Shown: in pieces, positions 16,035-24,770 of the stretch | Layout: each line of letters opens with the position of its first letter | How positions within the stretch are numbered: the stretch's first letter is position 1 | Source of the DNA: Bacteroidaceae bacterium | GTDB taxonomy: Bacteria; Bacteroidota; Bacteroidia; Bacteroidales; Bacteroidaceae | Length of the DNA: 42,143 bases | Direction of reading: 5' to 3' | NCBI GenBank assembly: GCA_017938245.1 | Contig: JAGBBX010000042.1 | Location: 1-42,143, forward strand | Notes under the pieces: model-generated | The model's input: the letters and a program-made list of their open reading frames with translations, nothing else | Told to the model about the DNA's origin: nothing | Databases searched by the model: none | Translations under genes and position numbers: made by a program

Positions 16035-18791
16035 ATGACCAAGCACATTGAAAAAGGAACAAACTATGCATACACTATAGAACGAATCAAAAGGATAAAT
16101 TTTCGTTCACTACGCTCTCTGTCCGCTAACTTTGCCCATAGCTTACCATCGGAACTTAGCAATAAGCTTTATGAAGAAATTCAACACGGAGTCTCAAAAC
16201 TACAAAGTGAGCCTGAACTTAATATGTATATTTACGCTTTTGGTTTAATGCACGAAGCCAAACTACAATATGCATTTGAGCATCTACCCAGAACTTTTAC
16301 CGATAGTCCCACGATTGATATTATTGATTATGGTTGCGGACAGGCATTAGGCACAATCTGTTATGCCGATTTCTTGCGTAAAACAGGTAAAGAACAAACT
16401 GTACGAAAAGTCACGCTGATAGAACCCTCAGAGAGAGCTCTAATGAGAGCTGCTTTACACGTATCTTGCTTTCTTACAGATGCGGAAATTACAACCCACT
16501 TAAAAGGATTCGATGATTTAGAAACAGCAGACCTAATTATTGACAAGGATATTCCCACATTACATATCTTTTCTAATGTAATAGACTTAGCAGATGATTA
16601 TTTTAATCTTGAAGAATTTGCAGCCCTTATAAATGGCTGTTCCGTTGGCGAGAATCACTATATATGTATAGAGCCATACTTTAACTACAACACACAAGAT
16701 GAGAAACTATCGCGGTTCATAGATTTACTCGAGCCAAATACATATTACGAAAAGACATTTTCTAAAGGAGAATTTGTAGATGGAAAAGACTGGACTTGCA
16801 GGGTGATAATGTGTAAAAGTCTAAAAGAAGATGAAAAACGGCAAGAAGATAAGGACTCGCAATGTAAAAATGGAGATTATTGCAAGATTGATAGTGGCGT
16901 AGACAATGTTGATATTATTAAGCAAGGAGAAGAACTAACCTTGTTAAAATGTCACGAATACGACATTAACTGGTTCATAGAGGCAGCAAACAATGGTTAT
17001 CCTAAAGCACAAAATATGTTAGGGGACTGTTATTATTGGGGCTTGGGTTGCGAAAGTAATAAAAATAAGGCTTTCGAATGGTATCAATTAGCTGCAGAGA
17101 ATGGGGAGGTTAATGCACAATATAGTCTTGGCAAATATTACGAGAATAATATAAAGGGTTCATATGAACAATGTTTAAAGTGGTATTGTCAAGTTGCCAA
17201 TTTCTACAAACTAGATAATATAAGCTACGATATATGTGAAGAAAATATTCCTGATATATTTATTAAAATCGTAGAAAGTGGGTGTGCTAAGGCGCAATAT
17301 GATTTTGCCAAACAACTATTGGAACTTGTTAGAGGAACTGGACTTTCATCAGTTAAAAGCAGAATAGCGGAGTGGTTAATGAATGAGCATACCAACTTGC
17401 ATCATTTAAGTCTTGCAGAAATTCAATTAAAAATTGGAGATCGCTATTATTATGGCGATATACTAGAAATGCGCGATGTACCCACATATAAATATTTAAA
17501 AAAAGATTACAACTTAGCTTTTAAATTGTATTACGAGGCCGCAAAGCAAAACCTCCCTGAAGGACTATATAAATTGGGGTTATGCTATGAAAATGGATAT
17601 GGCGTAAAAAAAGACACCTCAAAAGCTTTAGAATATTTTATTAAGTCAGCTGAAAATGGTTACAGTTATGCACAATATAGATTAGGCACCTACTATGAGA
17701 ATGATAATGGCAAAACAACTGATTATTGCAAGGCTATCAGTTGGTATACTAAAGCTGCAGAAAATAATCTTGGATGTGCTCAATACAAACTTGCAGTTTG
17801 CTATGAAAAAGGTAAAGGCGTCCAACAAAATACAGAAGAAGCCTTTAAATGGTATCTTAAAGCTGCTGAGCATAACTATACAGATGCTCAAAAAAAACTA
17901 CATGAATACAATTATAGAACACAAGATACACTCTCTATGTTTACAAAATTCGCTAATCAGGGCTACTCTGTTGCGCAATTTCATCTAGGAAGCTGTTTCG
18001 AAAATGGATTAGGAATAGAGAAGAAGTATATTGAAGCTGTTAAGTGGTACTATTTAGCATTTAAACATGGGAATAATGAGGCTAAAGAAAGATTATCTAA
18101 TCTAAACGATGATAATATACTAATTAAAGTTACCATAGAATGGTTTTTAAGAGCTGCCGAACAAGGTCTTGCTTGTGCACAATATGAACTTGGAGAGTTG
18201 TATTTTAATAGTTATAGTGTAGAAGGAGACTATAATGAAGCGACAAAATGGTATAGAAGAGCTGCAGAGCAATGGCATGTAAATGCACAATTCATGCTTG
18301 GTGTTTGCTACGATCAAGGCAATGGTGTAGAGCAATCATTTACTGAAGCGGCAAGATGGTACAGAAAAGCAGCGGAAAAAGGTAACGTAAAAGCACAATA
18401 CAACCTTGGTTATTGCTATGAAAATGGCAAGGGTGTAGAGCAATCATATACGGAAGCAGTAAAGTGGTACAAAAAAGCTGCTGGAAATAGGTATACAGAT
18501 GCACAATACAACCTTGGTTGTTGCTATGAAAATGGCAATGGCGTAGAACAATCATATACCGAAGCTATTAAATGGTATAGAAAAGCTGCGGAAAATGGGA
18601 ATAGAGAAGCAATGTACAATTTAGCTACTTGCTACAGATATGGCCGTGGCGTTAAGCGTTCATATAATGAGGCTGTTAAATGGTATAACAAATCAAGCAC
18701 CGAAAAGGCGCTGTCCGCATTGAGAGAGATTTATGACAGAAATAGCGTTTTCAAAACTTTCATCAAAAAAATATCTTTTTACTTGGAATAA
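16035..18791 (+). CDS. Methyltransferase-like domain fused to about 16 Sel1 repeats
   Basis: A 918-residue protein with an unusual fusion. Residues about 1-265 look like a class I S-adenosylmethionine methyltransferase fold: IIDYGCGQALGT resembles motif I, VTLIEPSERALMRAALHV the second strand, and LHIFSNVIDLADDYF a later strand-loop. No known target-recognition signature was seen. A charged linker (about 268-310) follows. From about 310 to 895 there are roughly 16 Sel1/TPR-like units of about 36 residues (consensus AQYNLGxCYENGxGVxxxxxEAxKWYxKAAExG), some degenerate. No signal peptide is seen, so it is probably cytosolic. It starts 2 bases after the DUF1848 stop and likely works with it. Sel1 repeats usually bind protein partners. 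The function is not known. Confidence 0.8.
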   Translation: MTKHIEKGTNYAYTIERIKRINFRSLRSLSANFAHSLPSELSNKLYEEIQHGVSKLQSEPELNMYIYAFGLMHEAKLQYAFEHLPRTFTDSPTIDIIDYGCGQALGTICYADFLRKTGKEQTVRKVTLIEPSERALMRAALHVSCFLTDAEITTHLKGFDDLETADLIIDKDIPTLHIFSNVIDLADDYFNLEEFAALINGCSVGENHYICIEPYFNYNTQDEKLSRFIDLLEPNTYYEKTFSKGEFVDGKDWTCRVIMCKSLKEDEKRQEDKDSQCKNGDYCKIDSGVDNVDIIKQGEELTLLKCHEYDINWFIEAANNGYPKAQNMLGDCYYWGLGCESNKNKAFEWYQLAAENGEVNAQYSLGKYYENNIKGSYEQCLKWYCQVANFYKLDNISYDICEENIPDIFIKIVESGCAKAQYDFAKQLLELVRGTGLSSVKSRIAEWLMNEHTNLHHLSLAEIQLKIGDRYYYGDILEMRDVPTYKYLKKDYNLAFKLYYEAAKQNLPEGLYKLGLCYENGYGVKKDTSKALEYFIKSAENGYSYAQYRLGTYYENDNGKTTDYCKAISWYTKAAENNLGCAQYKLAVCYEKGKGVQQNTEEAFKWYLKAAEHNYTDAQKKLHEYNYRTQDTLSMFTKFANQGYSVAQFHLGSCFENGLGIEKKYIEAVKWYYLAFKHGNNEAKERLSNLNDDNILIKVTIEWFLRAAEQGLACAQYELGELYFNSYSVEGDYNEATKWYRRAAEQWHVNAQFMLGVCYDQGNGVEQSFTEAARWYRKAAEKGNVKAQYNLGYCYENGKGVEQSYTEAVKWYKKAAGNRYTDAQYNLGCCYENGNGVEQSYTEAIKWYRKAAENGNREAMYNLATCYRYGRGVKRSYNEAVKWYNKSSTEKALSALREIYDRNSVFKTFIKKISFYLE
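18300..18690 (+). repeat. 108-base tandem repeats inside the Sel1 gene
   Basis: Three to four neighbouring Sel1 units are nearly identical at DNA level with an exact 108-base period (the GGTGTAGAGCAATCA-type segment begins at 18324, 18432 and 18540). This points to recent tandem duplication within the gene. These are coding repeats, not a CRISPR array. Confidence 0.85.
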
Positions 18792-18813
18792 AAAAAAAGC
18801 CGCACTATATTTG
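18783..18813 (+). promoter_or_regulatory. Probable promoter directly after the Sel1 gene
   Basis: TTG (18783-18785) and TATATTTG (18806-18813) are 20 bases apart and overlap the end of the Sel1 gene. A transcript from here would have about 350 bases before the next gene at 19172, so it would carry a long leader or be a separate RNA. Confidence 0.5.
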
Positions 18814-19056
18814 CCATACCGCTGCAATGAGCAAAGCCTCTTAAAGGACGAGGATATAATATTGATATATATACTAATACTGCTCTTAATTATATTTTTC
18901 TTACGAATTAAACTATTATATTACTAAAGAATTGCAGCTTTCCTACTTTATAGATTAAACCACCGTTGCAAAAACGAATATTAGAATTGCCGGCATATAG
19001 TTAAAATCAATATAACAGGTGGTAATACTATAATAAGAGCATTATCCTATAAAGAA

Positions 19057-19096
19057 GACAGAGTATAATATCAATTATAGTTATCAACACTCTGTC
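19057..19096. repeat. Inverted repeat GACAGAGT / ACTCTGTC
   Basis: Perfect 8-base arms at 19057-19064 and 19089-19096 with a 24-base AT-rich centre. It could be a hairpin ending the upstream transcript or a protein-binding site for the gene at 19172. Confidence 0.5.
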
Positions 19097-19132
19097 AATA
19101 ATCAATAATCTATTTATATATAAGTTTAATCA

Positions 19133-19153
19133 GCAATAATCAACGATTATTGC
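19133..19153. repeat. Perfect palindrome just before orphan gene 19172
   Basis: GCAATAATC and GATTATTGC are perfect 9-base arms around AAC. It lies 18 bases before the start codon at 19172, a position suitable for an operator or an RNA hairpin covering the translation start. Confidence 0.5.
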
Positions 19154-19171
19154 ATAAAGATATTTTATAAT

Positions 19172-19492
19172 ATGAAAAAACGTATATATGTTTCTGTTGT
19201 TGATTATAAACCTGAACTTAATCAACAATGCTTTATTTGTTATAATGGAGAAAATATGCCATTAACTGTTAAAGGAGGTAGAATTGATTCTACAGTTGAC
19301 TCCGTAAGTATTTATTGCAATAGTGGATTCACAATTAACACATTAGTTACTTGCTTAACAAAAATACTAAACTTACTACAAAGTAACATTTCAAATATCG
19401 GGAATGATTTACTAGATATTAGAAATGTTATATTTGGGGAAGAGTGCATCATAACCAGCGCCGATATAACTTTAACTTATTATATAATTTAA
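19172..19492 (+). CDS. Hypothetical protein (106 residues)
   Basis: Not recognised. The 106-residue product has no signal peptide, membrane segment or known motif. The N-terminal half looks strand-rich (RIYVSVVDYK, CFICYNGE, VSIYCNSGF) with four or five cysteines; the second half begins with a likely amphipathic helix (TLVTCLTKILNLLQSNI) and ends in strand-like ITSADITLTYYII. The gene is AT-rich, follows two strong inverted repeats, and is 30 bases from the next small gene in the same direction, so the two probably form one transcript. The pair may be a toxin-antitoxin-like or regulatory unit, but nothing in the sequence proves that. Confidence 0.55.
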   Translation: MKKRIYVSVVDYKPELNQQCFICYNGENMPLTVKGGRIDSTVDSVSIYCNSGFTINTLVTCLTKILNLLQSNISNIGNDLLDIRNVIFGEECIITSADITLTYYII

Positions 19493-19522
19493 GAAAAAAC
19501 TAAATTTTAAAGAAGTAATTAT

Positions 19523-19837
19523 ATGACTAACACAGATTTTAATCACCCATATAGAAATAATTGTGAAGCCGATAAATTTTATATTTCTGCATTAACAAAG
19601 TTACCCGCTTATATTAAATTAAGAGAGTTTATAATTAATGGAATGAAGGGACTTAATCCTCGAATTAAGGAGGAAACAATAGATGATGCTTTTAAATATA
19701 TGGTAGATACTGAAAAAGCAAGACTTTACAATCATATTTTAGAAGATAAGAAAAGACAAAATATAACTAATGTATTAGAGTTTTATTATAGATTAATTAA
19801 AGGTTTATTAAAATCTAAGTTAAAAGTAGAAGTATAA
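19523..19837 (+). CDS. Hypothetical protein (104 residues)
   Basis: Not recognised. The 104-residue product appears mostly helical, hydrophilic and lysine-rich at its C-terminus (LIKGLLKSKLKVEV). There is no signal peptide, membrane segment or metal motif. The ATG is 30 bases after the preceding orphan gene and a strong terminator follows 23 bases after the stop. The AT-rich composition matches the DUF1848/Sel1 genes and differs from ddh and folB, so it probably arrived with the accessory segment. Its function cannot be stated. Confidence 0.55.
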   Translation: MTNTDFNHPYRNNCEADKFYISALTKLPAYIKLREFIINGMKGLNPRIKEETIDDAFKYMVDTEKARLYNHILEDKKRQNITNVLEFYYRLIKGLLKSKLKVEV

Positions 19838-19860
19838 AACGAGGTAAGTAAAGATTAAGC

Positions 19861-19897
19861 AACTCCCTCGGTGAATCCTAAATTCACTGAGGGAGTT
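19861..19897. terminator. Bidirectional terminator between orphan gene and ddh
   Basis: A 16-base-pair stem (AACTCCCTC... with ...GAGGGAGTT) with one G-T pair and a 5-base loop CCTAA. It lies between two convergent genes. The T run is weak on either side, but the stem is very stable. Confidence 0.8.
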
Positions 19898-19935
19898 ATC
19901 TAAAAGGGTTGTACTCTATCAATAGAAGAATTTTT

Positions 19936-20835
19936 TTACACAAGATGCGCGATAAGTTCCTCGCGGTCGCCATAGAGAAGGTCGATGATAGGAATCTCAA
20001 TCATCGTGTAGCATCCGGGTTGTTGACGCATTGTAGCACGTGCAGCGCACACGAGTACCTGCGAAGTGAGAGCAGGGTTATTTATCTTCATACTGAACTC
20101 GAACAGCTGATTCTGTGTTGTTCCCGAAACACCCTTGCGTGTAAGATGCACACCGTGTCCCATATCAAGAAGTTCATCGACGCAAGGCACCTGAATTACG
20201 TGTGTCTCGTCATTCACAAAATAGGGATCACTCTTAATGGCTGCTGCCACCTGCTCATAGTCGTAACCCTCCTCAATCTCGACATATACCATACGACGAT
20301 GAATACCTGTGCCAACGGGTATCGTCATAGAGAGGGCCGCCTGAACACCCTCGATAGCCTTCACTGCGACGGTGTGTCCCATACTCATTCCGGGGCCGAA
20401 ATTGGTATATGTAATACCCTTTGGAGCGATGGCCTGCAACAGTGTGCGCACTACCGAGTCGCTGCCCGGGTCCCATCCTGCCGAGATAATAGAGACTGCA
20501 TTGCCTGCCTTTGCACTCTCGTCGAGCGAACGGCGCAGCTCGACAATCTTTGAGTGAATATCGAAACTATCGACGGTATTTATTCCGAGTGCAAGAATAT
20601 CTTTGGCATACTTCTCGACACTGCGTGTGGGGGTAGAGAGAATTGCCACATCTACCTCGCCTAGTTCACGAATATCCTTTACCACATTGTAACCTGCAAG
20701 CTCGGCAGGGAGATTCTCTGCACCTGAACGGCGCACTACTCCTGCCACCTCGAAATCGGGTGCAGCCTCCAACGCCTGTAATGTATATCGTCCGATATTG
20801 CCATAGCCTACTATGGCTGCTCTAATCTTTCTCAT
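19936..20835 (-). CDS. ddh: meso-Diaminopimelate dehydrogenase
   Basis: A 299-residue NADPH-dependent enzyme that aminates tetrahydrodipicolinate to meso-diaminopimelate in one step, supplying peptidoglycan and lysine. The N-terminal nucleotide-binding motif [10 protein letters not shown], then [18 protein letters not shown] and the substrate region [15 protein letters not shown] and [16 protein letters not shown] are characteristic of Ddh. The start at 20835 ([15 protein letters not shown]) was chosen over an in-frame upstream ATG at 20940 because the family begins at this point and the upstream bases include promoter-like DNA. It is convergent with the orphan gene at 19523. Length is as expected for the family. 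Confidence 0.95.
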   Translation of the reverse strand: MRKIRAAIVGYGNIGRYTLQALEAAPDFEVAGVVRRSGAENLPAELAGYNVVKDIRELGEVDVAILSTPTRSVEKYAKDILALGINTVDSFDIHSKIVELRRSLDESAKAGNAVSIISAGWDPGSDSVVRTLLQAIAPKGITYTNFGPGMSMGHTVAVKAIEGVQAALSMTIPVGTGIHRRMVYVEIEEGYDYEQVAAAIKSDPYFVNDETHVIQVPCVDELLDMGHGVHLTRKGVSGTTQNQLFEFSMKINNPALTSQVLVCAARATMRQQPGCYTMIEIPIIDLLYGDREELIAHLV

Positions 20836-21017
20836 AATATTTTCTGTTTTTGGTTTTACGGTGCGAAGATATATAAAATTGCTTTTTCTTGTAGCAACTA
20901 CCTGATAATTTTTATACACATAAAAAAGAATCATAGACAAACAGGCTCGAAGAGATTATCGAGGAGGATTCTACAAAACGAATGGGCAATGGTTTATATT
21001 ACCTATATTATATATAT

Positions 21018-21053
21018 AATAAGACCTGCACCGTATGTGATGCAGGTCTTATT
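21018..21053. terminator. pnp terminator
   Basis: A perfect 13-base-pair stem (AATAAGACCTGCA / TGCAGGTCTTATT) with a 10-base loop, 20 bases past the pnp stop on the minus strand. The flanks are AT-rich with runs of alternating T and A. Confidence 0.75.
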
Positions 21054-21073
21054 ACTTGTATAGAATTTATCTA

Positions 21074-23248
21074 TTAGTCGTTACGGGGACGACGGGGCTC
21101 GCGACGGGGACGGCGCTCGCGCTCCTCATAACCCTCGGGTTTCTCAAGAAGCACCTTGCGAGAGAGCTTGAACTTACCTGTCTTAGGGTCAATCTCGAGC
21201 AGTTTCACCGAGAGTTTGTCACCCTCCTTGATACCTGTCTCCTCCATTGTCTCGAAGCGTTTCCAGTCAATCTCTGAAATGTGCAGCAAGCCATCCTTGC
21301 CGGGCATAAACTCTACGAATGCTCCGTAGGGCATTACGCTGCGTACAAGGCCCTCGTAAACCTCGCCAGCCTCGGGGATAGCAACGATAGCGCGAATCTT
21401 AGCGATAGCCTCGTTGATAGCGTTGCCGTTGTTTGCTGCAATCTCGATGATACCCTCGCCATCAACCTCTTCGATAGAGATTGTAGCACCGGTCTCCTCC
21501 TGCATACCCTGGATAATCTTTCCGCCCGGGCCAATGACAGCACCGATGAACTCCTTGGGAATACGCATTGTCTCGATGCGGGGAGCGTGGGGTTTAAGCT
21601 CGGCACGAGGCTCGGCAATGCACTCGGTAATCTTTCCGAGGATGTGCATACGACCCTCACGCGCCTGATTAAGAGCCTTCTCGAGAATCTCGAACGAGAG
21701 ACCGTCGACCTTGATATCCATTTGGGTAGCTGTGATACCGTCAACAGTACCTGTTACCTTGAAGTCCATATCGCCCAAGTGGTCCTCATCGCCAAGGATA
21801 TCGCTGAGTACAGCATATTTATCCTCTCCTGCATTCTTGATAAGTCCCATTGCGATACCCGAAACAGGCTTCTTAATCTTAACACCTGCATCCATAAGTG
21901 CCAATGTACCTGCACATACGGTTGCCATTGATGAAGAGCCGTTCGACTCGAGGATATCCGATACTACACGTACACAGTAGGGATAATCGGCGGGAACCAT
22001 ATTCTTAAGAGCGCGGCAAGCTAGATTACCGTGACCAATCTCGCGACGACCTACACCACGCTGAGCACGTGCCTCACCTGTTGAGAAGGGAGGGAAGTTG
22101 TAGTGAAGCAGGAAACGATCGGTACCCTGATTCATTACATCATCTATAATCTTCTCGTCGCGTTTTGTACCCAATGTCACCGATGTGAGCGACTGTGTCT
22201 CACCACGTGTAAATACTGCCGAACCGTGAGGACCGGGCAGATAGCCTACCTCGCACCAGATGGGACGAATCTCGGTAGTCTTACGACCGTCGAGACGTTT
22301 ACCCTCGTCGAGGATGCAACGGCGCATAGCCTCTTTCTCTACATCGTGATAGTAACGGTCGATAAGTGCACCCTTCTCCTCGAGTTCCTCCTCGGTGAAC
22401 TGTGCCTTAAACTCCTCGCGAACAGCTTCGAAAGCCTCGCTGCGACCGTGCTTGTCGTTGTTACCGCTTGCAGCTACAGCGTATGCCTTGGCATAGCAAG
22501 CCTCGTGCACCTGTGCACGCAACTCCTCGTCATTCTCCTCGTGGCAGTACTCACGCTTAACGGTTGAGCCTACCTCTTCCATAAGCTCCATCTGTGCCTT
22601 GCAATGCACCTTGATAGCCTCGTGAGCAACCTTCATAGCCTCGAGCAACTCGGCCTCTGAAACCTCTTTCATCTCGCCCTCGACCATCATTATGTTGTCG
22701 TATGTAGCGGCAACCATAATATCCATATCAGCGCTCTCCATCTGTGCGAATGTGGGGTTGACAACGAACTCACCGTTTACGCGAGCCACGCGAACCTCTG
22801 AGATGGGACCACCGAAAGGAATATCCGAAACAGCAAGAGCTGCCGATGCTGCAAGTCCTGCAAGCGAATCGGGCATATCTACACCGTCGGCCGAGAAGAG
22901 AATGATGTTTACGTATACCTCTGCGTGATAGTTATCGGGGAAGAGAGGACGCAGAGCACGGTCGACCAAACGGCAGGTCAAAATCTCATAGTCCGAAGCC
23001 TTACCCTCGCGGCGTGTGAAACCACCGGGGAAACGTCCGAAGGCGGCATACTTCTCTTTATACTCAACCTGTAAAGGCATAAAATCGGTACCGGGCACTG
23101 CATCTTTTGCTGCACACACGGTAGCCAACAGCATTGTGTTACCCAAACGCAACATCACTGAACCGTCGGCCTGCTTGGCCAATTTGCCGGTCTCAAGTGT
23201 AATGACACGTCCGTCGGGCAAAGCCACATTTTTTGTTACAACATTCAT
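21074..23248 (-). CDS. pnp: Polyribonucleotide nucleotidyltransferase (PNPase)
   Basis: A 724-residue phosphorolytic 3'-5' exoribonuclease of the RNA-decay machinery. Two RNase PH-like domains are visible (first containing [16 protein letters not shown] and [11 protein letters not shown]; second containing [23 protein letters not shown] and the catalytic region [18 protein letters not shown] with its acidic residues). A KH domain with GAVIGPGGK and an S1 domain ([17 protein letters not shown]) follow, then a short arginine-rich tail. The start at 23248 ([14 protein letters not shown]) was chosen over an in-frame ATG at 23317, since the family begins here and the -7 box at 23289-23296 lies between. 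Its promoter overlaps that of the divergent lipoprotein gene. Confidence 0.97.
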   Translation of the reverse strand: MNVVTKNVALPDGRVITLETGKLAKQADGSVMLRLGNTMLLATVCAAKDAVPGTDFMPLQVEYKEKYAAFGRFPGGFTRREGKASDYEILTCRLVDRALRPLFPDNYHAEVYVNIILFSADGVDMPDSLAGLAASAALAVSDIPFGGPISEVRVARVNGEFVVNPTFAQMESADMDIMVAATYDNIMMVEGEMKEVSEAELLEAMKVAHEAIKVHCKAQMELMEEVGSTVKREYCHEENDEELRAQVHEACYAKAYAVAASGNNDKHGRSEAFEAVREEFKAQFTEEELEEKGALIDRYYHDVEKEAMRRCILDEGKRLDGRKTTEIRPIWCEVGYLPGPHGSAVFTRGETQSLTSVTLGTKRDEKIIDDVMNQGTDRFLLHYNFPPFSTGEARAQRGVGRREIGHGNLACRALKNMVPADYPYCVRVVSDILESNGSSSMATVCAGTLALMDAGVKIKKPVSGIAMGLIKNAGEDKYAVLSDILGDEDHLGDMDFKVTGTVDGITATQMDIKVDGLSFEILEKALNQAREGRMHILGKITECIAEPRAELKPHAPRIETMRIPKEFIGAVIGPGGKIIQGMQEETGATISIEEVDGEGIIEIAANNGNAINEAIAKIRAIVAIPEAGEVYEGLVRSVMPYGAFVEFMPGKDGLLHISEIDWKRFETMEETGIKEGDKLSVKLLEIDPKTGKFKLSRKVLLEKPEGYEERERRPRREPRRPRND

Positions 23249-23288
23249 CTTTCGTCTTTTTTTAACAATTTCTGTATCTAAATTCTCG

Positions 23289-23296
23289 CAAAGATA
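23289..23296 (-). promoter_or_regulatory. -7 box of pnp
   Basis: On the minus strand TATCTTTG is a perfect -7 box about 40 bases before the pnp ATG. Its -33 region coincides with the -7 box of the opposing promoter and is not a good TTG. Confidence 0.65.
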
Positions 23297-23317
23297 CATC
23301 TTTTTCCATATTTTCAC

Positions 23318-23325
23318 TATCTTTG
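23318..23325 (+). promoter_or_regulatory. -7 box of the TlpA-like lipoprotein gene
   Basis: TATCTTTG, again perfect, faces away from the pnp box 21 bases to its left. The start site would be near 23332, about 70 bases before the ATG at 23402. The -33 element is poor. Confidence 0.65.
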
Positions 23326-23401
23326 CACCATAATTTTACAGGTTTTTTGGTTATATATGAGCCAAAAGTCTGTTTTTTTGGCGTAAATAAAGCATACAAC
23401 T

Positions 23402-24568
23402 ATGAAAATATTAAATTTCAATAGAATAGGCGCTGCACTTATGGGCGCCTTTATATTTGCATCCTGTTCACAGCAAGAGACATTTACAATCAAGGGCAAC
23501 ATAGCAAATGGCGAGGGGCATACTCTTTACCTCTCGCACATTGGCACTCAGAAGAGCAATTATATCGACTCTGCGAAGCTTGGCAAAAGTGGAGATTTTA
23601 AATTCAGCTATGAGCGTCCCGAGTGCTACGATTTTTACCGTCTGCAACTCGATAAGAAGGGACGACAAATTACGATAGCCATCGACTCGACCGAGACCGT
23701 AACCATAAACAGCGATGCAAAATCATTCATCGACAGTTGCCATATTGCCGGCTCACCCCAAAGCGAGATAATCGCCGAGTTGGCAGCGCTTGAACAGGCG
23801 CTTCAGACACAGGTGAACACACTTATCAAAAACGGGGGGCCTATGATTGGCGAGACACGCAAGACGATAAACACCGTCATCGACGAGTTTAAACAGAACA
23901 TCTGCAAAGAGTTTATCGCGCCTGCACCTCATAGCGCAAGTGCCTATTACGCACTATTCCTCAATATTAATGGCACACCACTCTTCGACCCGTTGCACAT
24001 CCGCTTCGACAGCCGCTGTTACTCGGCTGTGGCAACGAGCCTCAACCACCATCATCCTCACGCGACAAGAGCACAACACCTGAGTAATCTTGCCATAAAG
24101 AGTATGCGCGCCACACAACCCGCAAAACGCGATACAATTTACATCGACTCGAGCAACGCCACCGGACTGTTCGACATTAAACTACCCAACATCGACGGCG
24201 ACTCTGTGAGCCTTTCGTCATTGAAAGGAAAAGTTGTAATGCTCGATTTCACAGTCTACGGCAATGCCGAGATAAGCGCACGCAACCTTGAATTACGCGA
24301 GTTATACGACAAATACAAGAAGCGTGGATTCGAGATTTACCAGATTTCTCTCGACGGCAAGGAGCACTTTTGGAAGACATCTGCAAGCAACCTGCCTTGG
24401 CTTTGTGTACGCGATGCAGCAGGCCCTGAATCGTACAATCTCACACTCTATCGCGTTCAACGAATACCCACATACTTTCTCATAAACCGCGCCAACGAAA
24501 TAGTGTTACGCGACGAACAGGTAGAGGATATAAACAAAAGCATAGAGAAACTGCTTAGCGAGAGATAA
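23402..24568 (+). CDS. TlpA/thioredoxin-like lipoprotein lacking the CXXC motif
   Basis: A 388-residue exported lipoprotein. The N-terminus has a lipoprotein signal with the lipobox ending FASC (Cys21), followed by a DUF4369-like beta domain (FTIKGNIANGEGHTLYLSHIG). The C-terminal part from about residue 255 resembles AhpC/TSA-TlpA thioredoxin domains (FDIKLPNIDGDSVSLSSLKGKVVMLDF, and RIPTYFLIN with the cis-proline). Where the active site W-C-x-x-C should follow LDF, the sequence reads TVYGNAEISARN with no cysteine, so it cannot act as a normal thiol-disulfide oxidoreductase. It may bind partners or be a degenerate paralogue. It has its own promoter divergent from pnp. Confidence 0.85.
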   Translation: MKILNFNRIGAALMGAFIFASCSQQETFTIKGNIANGEGHTLYLSHIGTQKSNYIDSAKLGKSGDFKFSYERPECYDFYRLQLDKKGRQITIAIDSTETVTINSDAKSFIDSCHIAGSPQSEIIAELAALEQALQTQVNTLIKNGGPMIGETRKTINTVIDEFKQNICKEFIAPAPHSASAYYALFLNINGTPLFDPLHIRFDSRCYSAVATSLNHHHPHATRAQHLSNLAIKSMRATQPAKRDTIYIDSSNATGLFDIKLPNIDGDSVSLSSLKGKVVMLDFTVYGNAEISARNLELRELYDKYKKRGFEIYQISLDGKEHFWKTSASNLPWLCVRDAAGPESYNLTLYRVQRIPTYFLINRANEIVLRDEQVEDINKSIEKLLSER

Positions 24569-24658
24569 GAGCAATTCTATTTTACTGAAAAATATTAACT
24601 TAAAAAAAGCGCCCCACAGACAGGCGGAAAAAATATTTCCATTTTTGCCGAGTTTAAA

Positions 24659-24690
24659 TTTGCTTATTAAACAAAAAGGGGTTATCTTTG
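24659..24690 (+). promoter_or_regulatory. greA promoter
   Basis: TTTG (24659-24662) and TATCTTTG (24683-24690) with a 20-base spacer. The start site would be near 24697, leaving a leader of about 75 bases that contains a terminator-like hairpin. Confidence 0.75.
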
Positions 24691-24712
24691 CCACATCATT
24701 GGAAAGGGAATT

Positions 24713-24746
24713 GGGTTCCGGCACTCGTGCTGGAATCCTTTGTTTT
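24713..24746 (+). terminator. Terminator-like hairpin in the greA leader
   Basis: An 11-base-pair stem with two G-T pairs (24713-24723 with 24728-24738, loop CTCG) followed by CTTTGTTTT lies between the greA promoter and its ATG. This is the shape of an attenuator: some transcripts would end here as a short RNA and some would continue into greA. Confidence 0.55.
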
Positions 24747-24770
24747 ACTGTTTTTAAAAAAGAATTAATT

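Larger units (their letters stand above)
18792..19171. other. Sel1-to-orphan-gene intergenic region (380 bases)
   Basis: Very AT-rich region with a promoter at its left end and two inverted repeats near its right end (19057-19096 and 19133-19153). A hydrophobic 64-codon frame (18733-18927) overlaps the Sel1 gene end and this promoter and is not supported. No RNA family is recognised. Confidence 0.4.

Noticed and set aside
18300-18690. Tandem repeats as a CRISPR array
   Set aside because: The 108-base period is in frame and encodes Sel1 units; there are no spacers.
18733-18927. 64-codon hydrophobic frame
   Set aside because: It starts inside the end of the Sel1 gene in another frame and covers a promoter; its hydrophobicity reflects AT-rich DNA.
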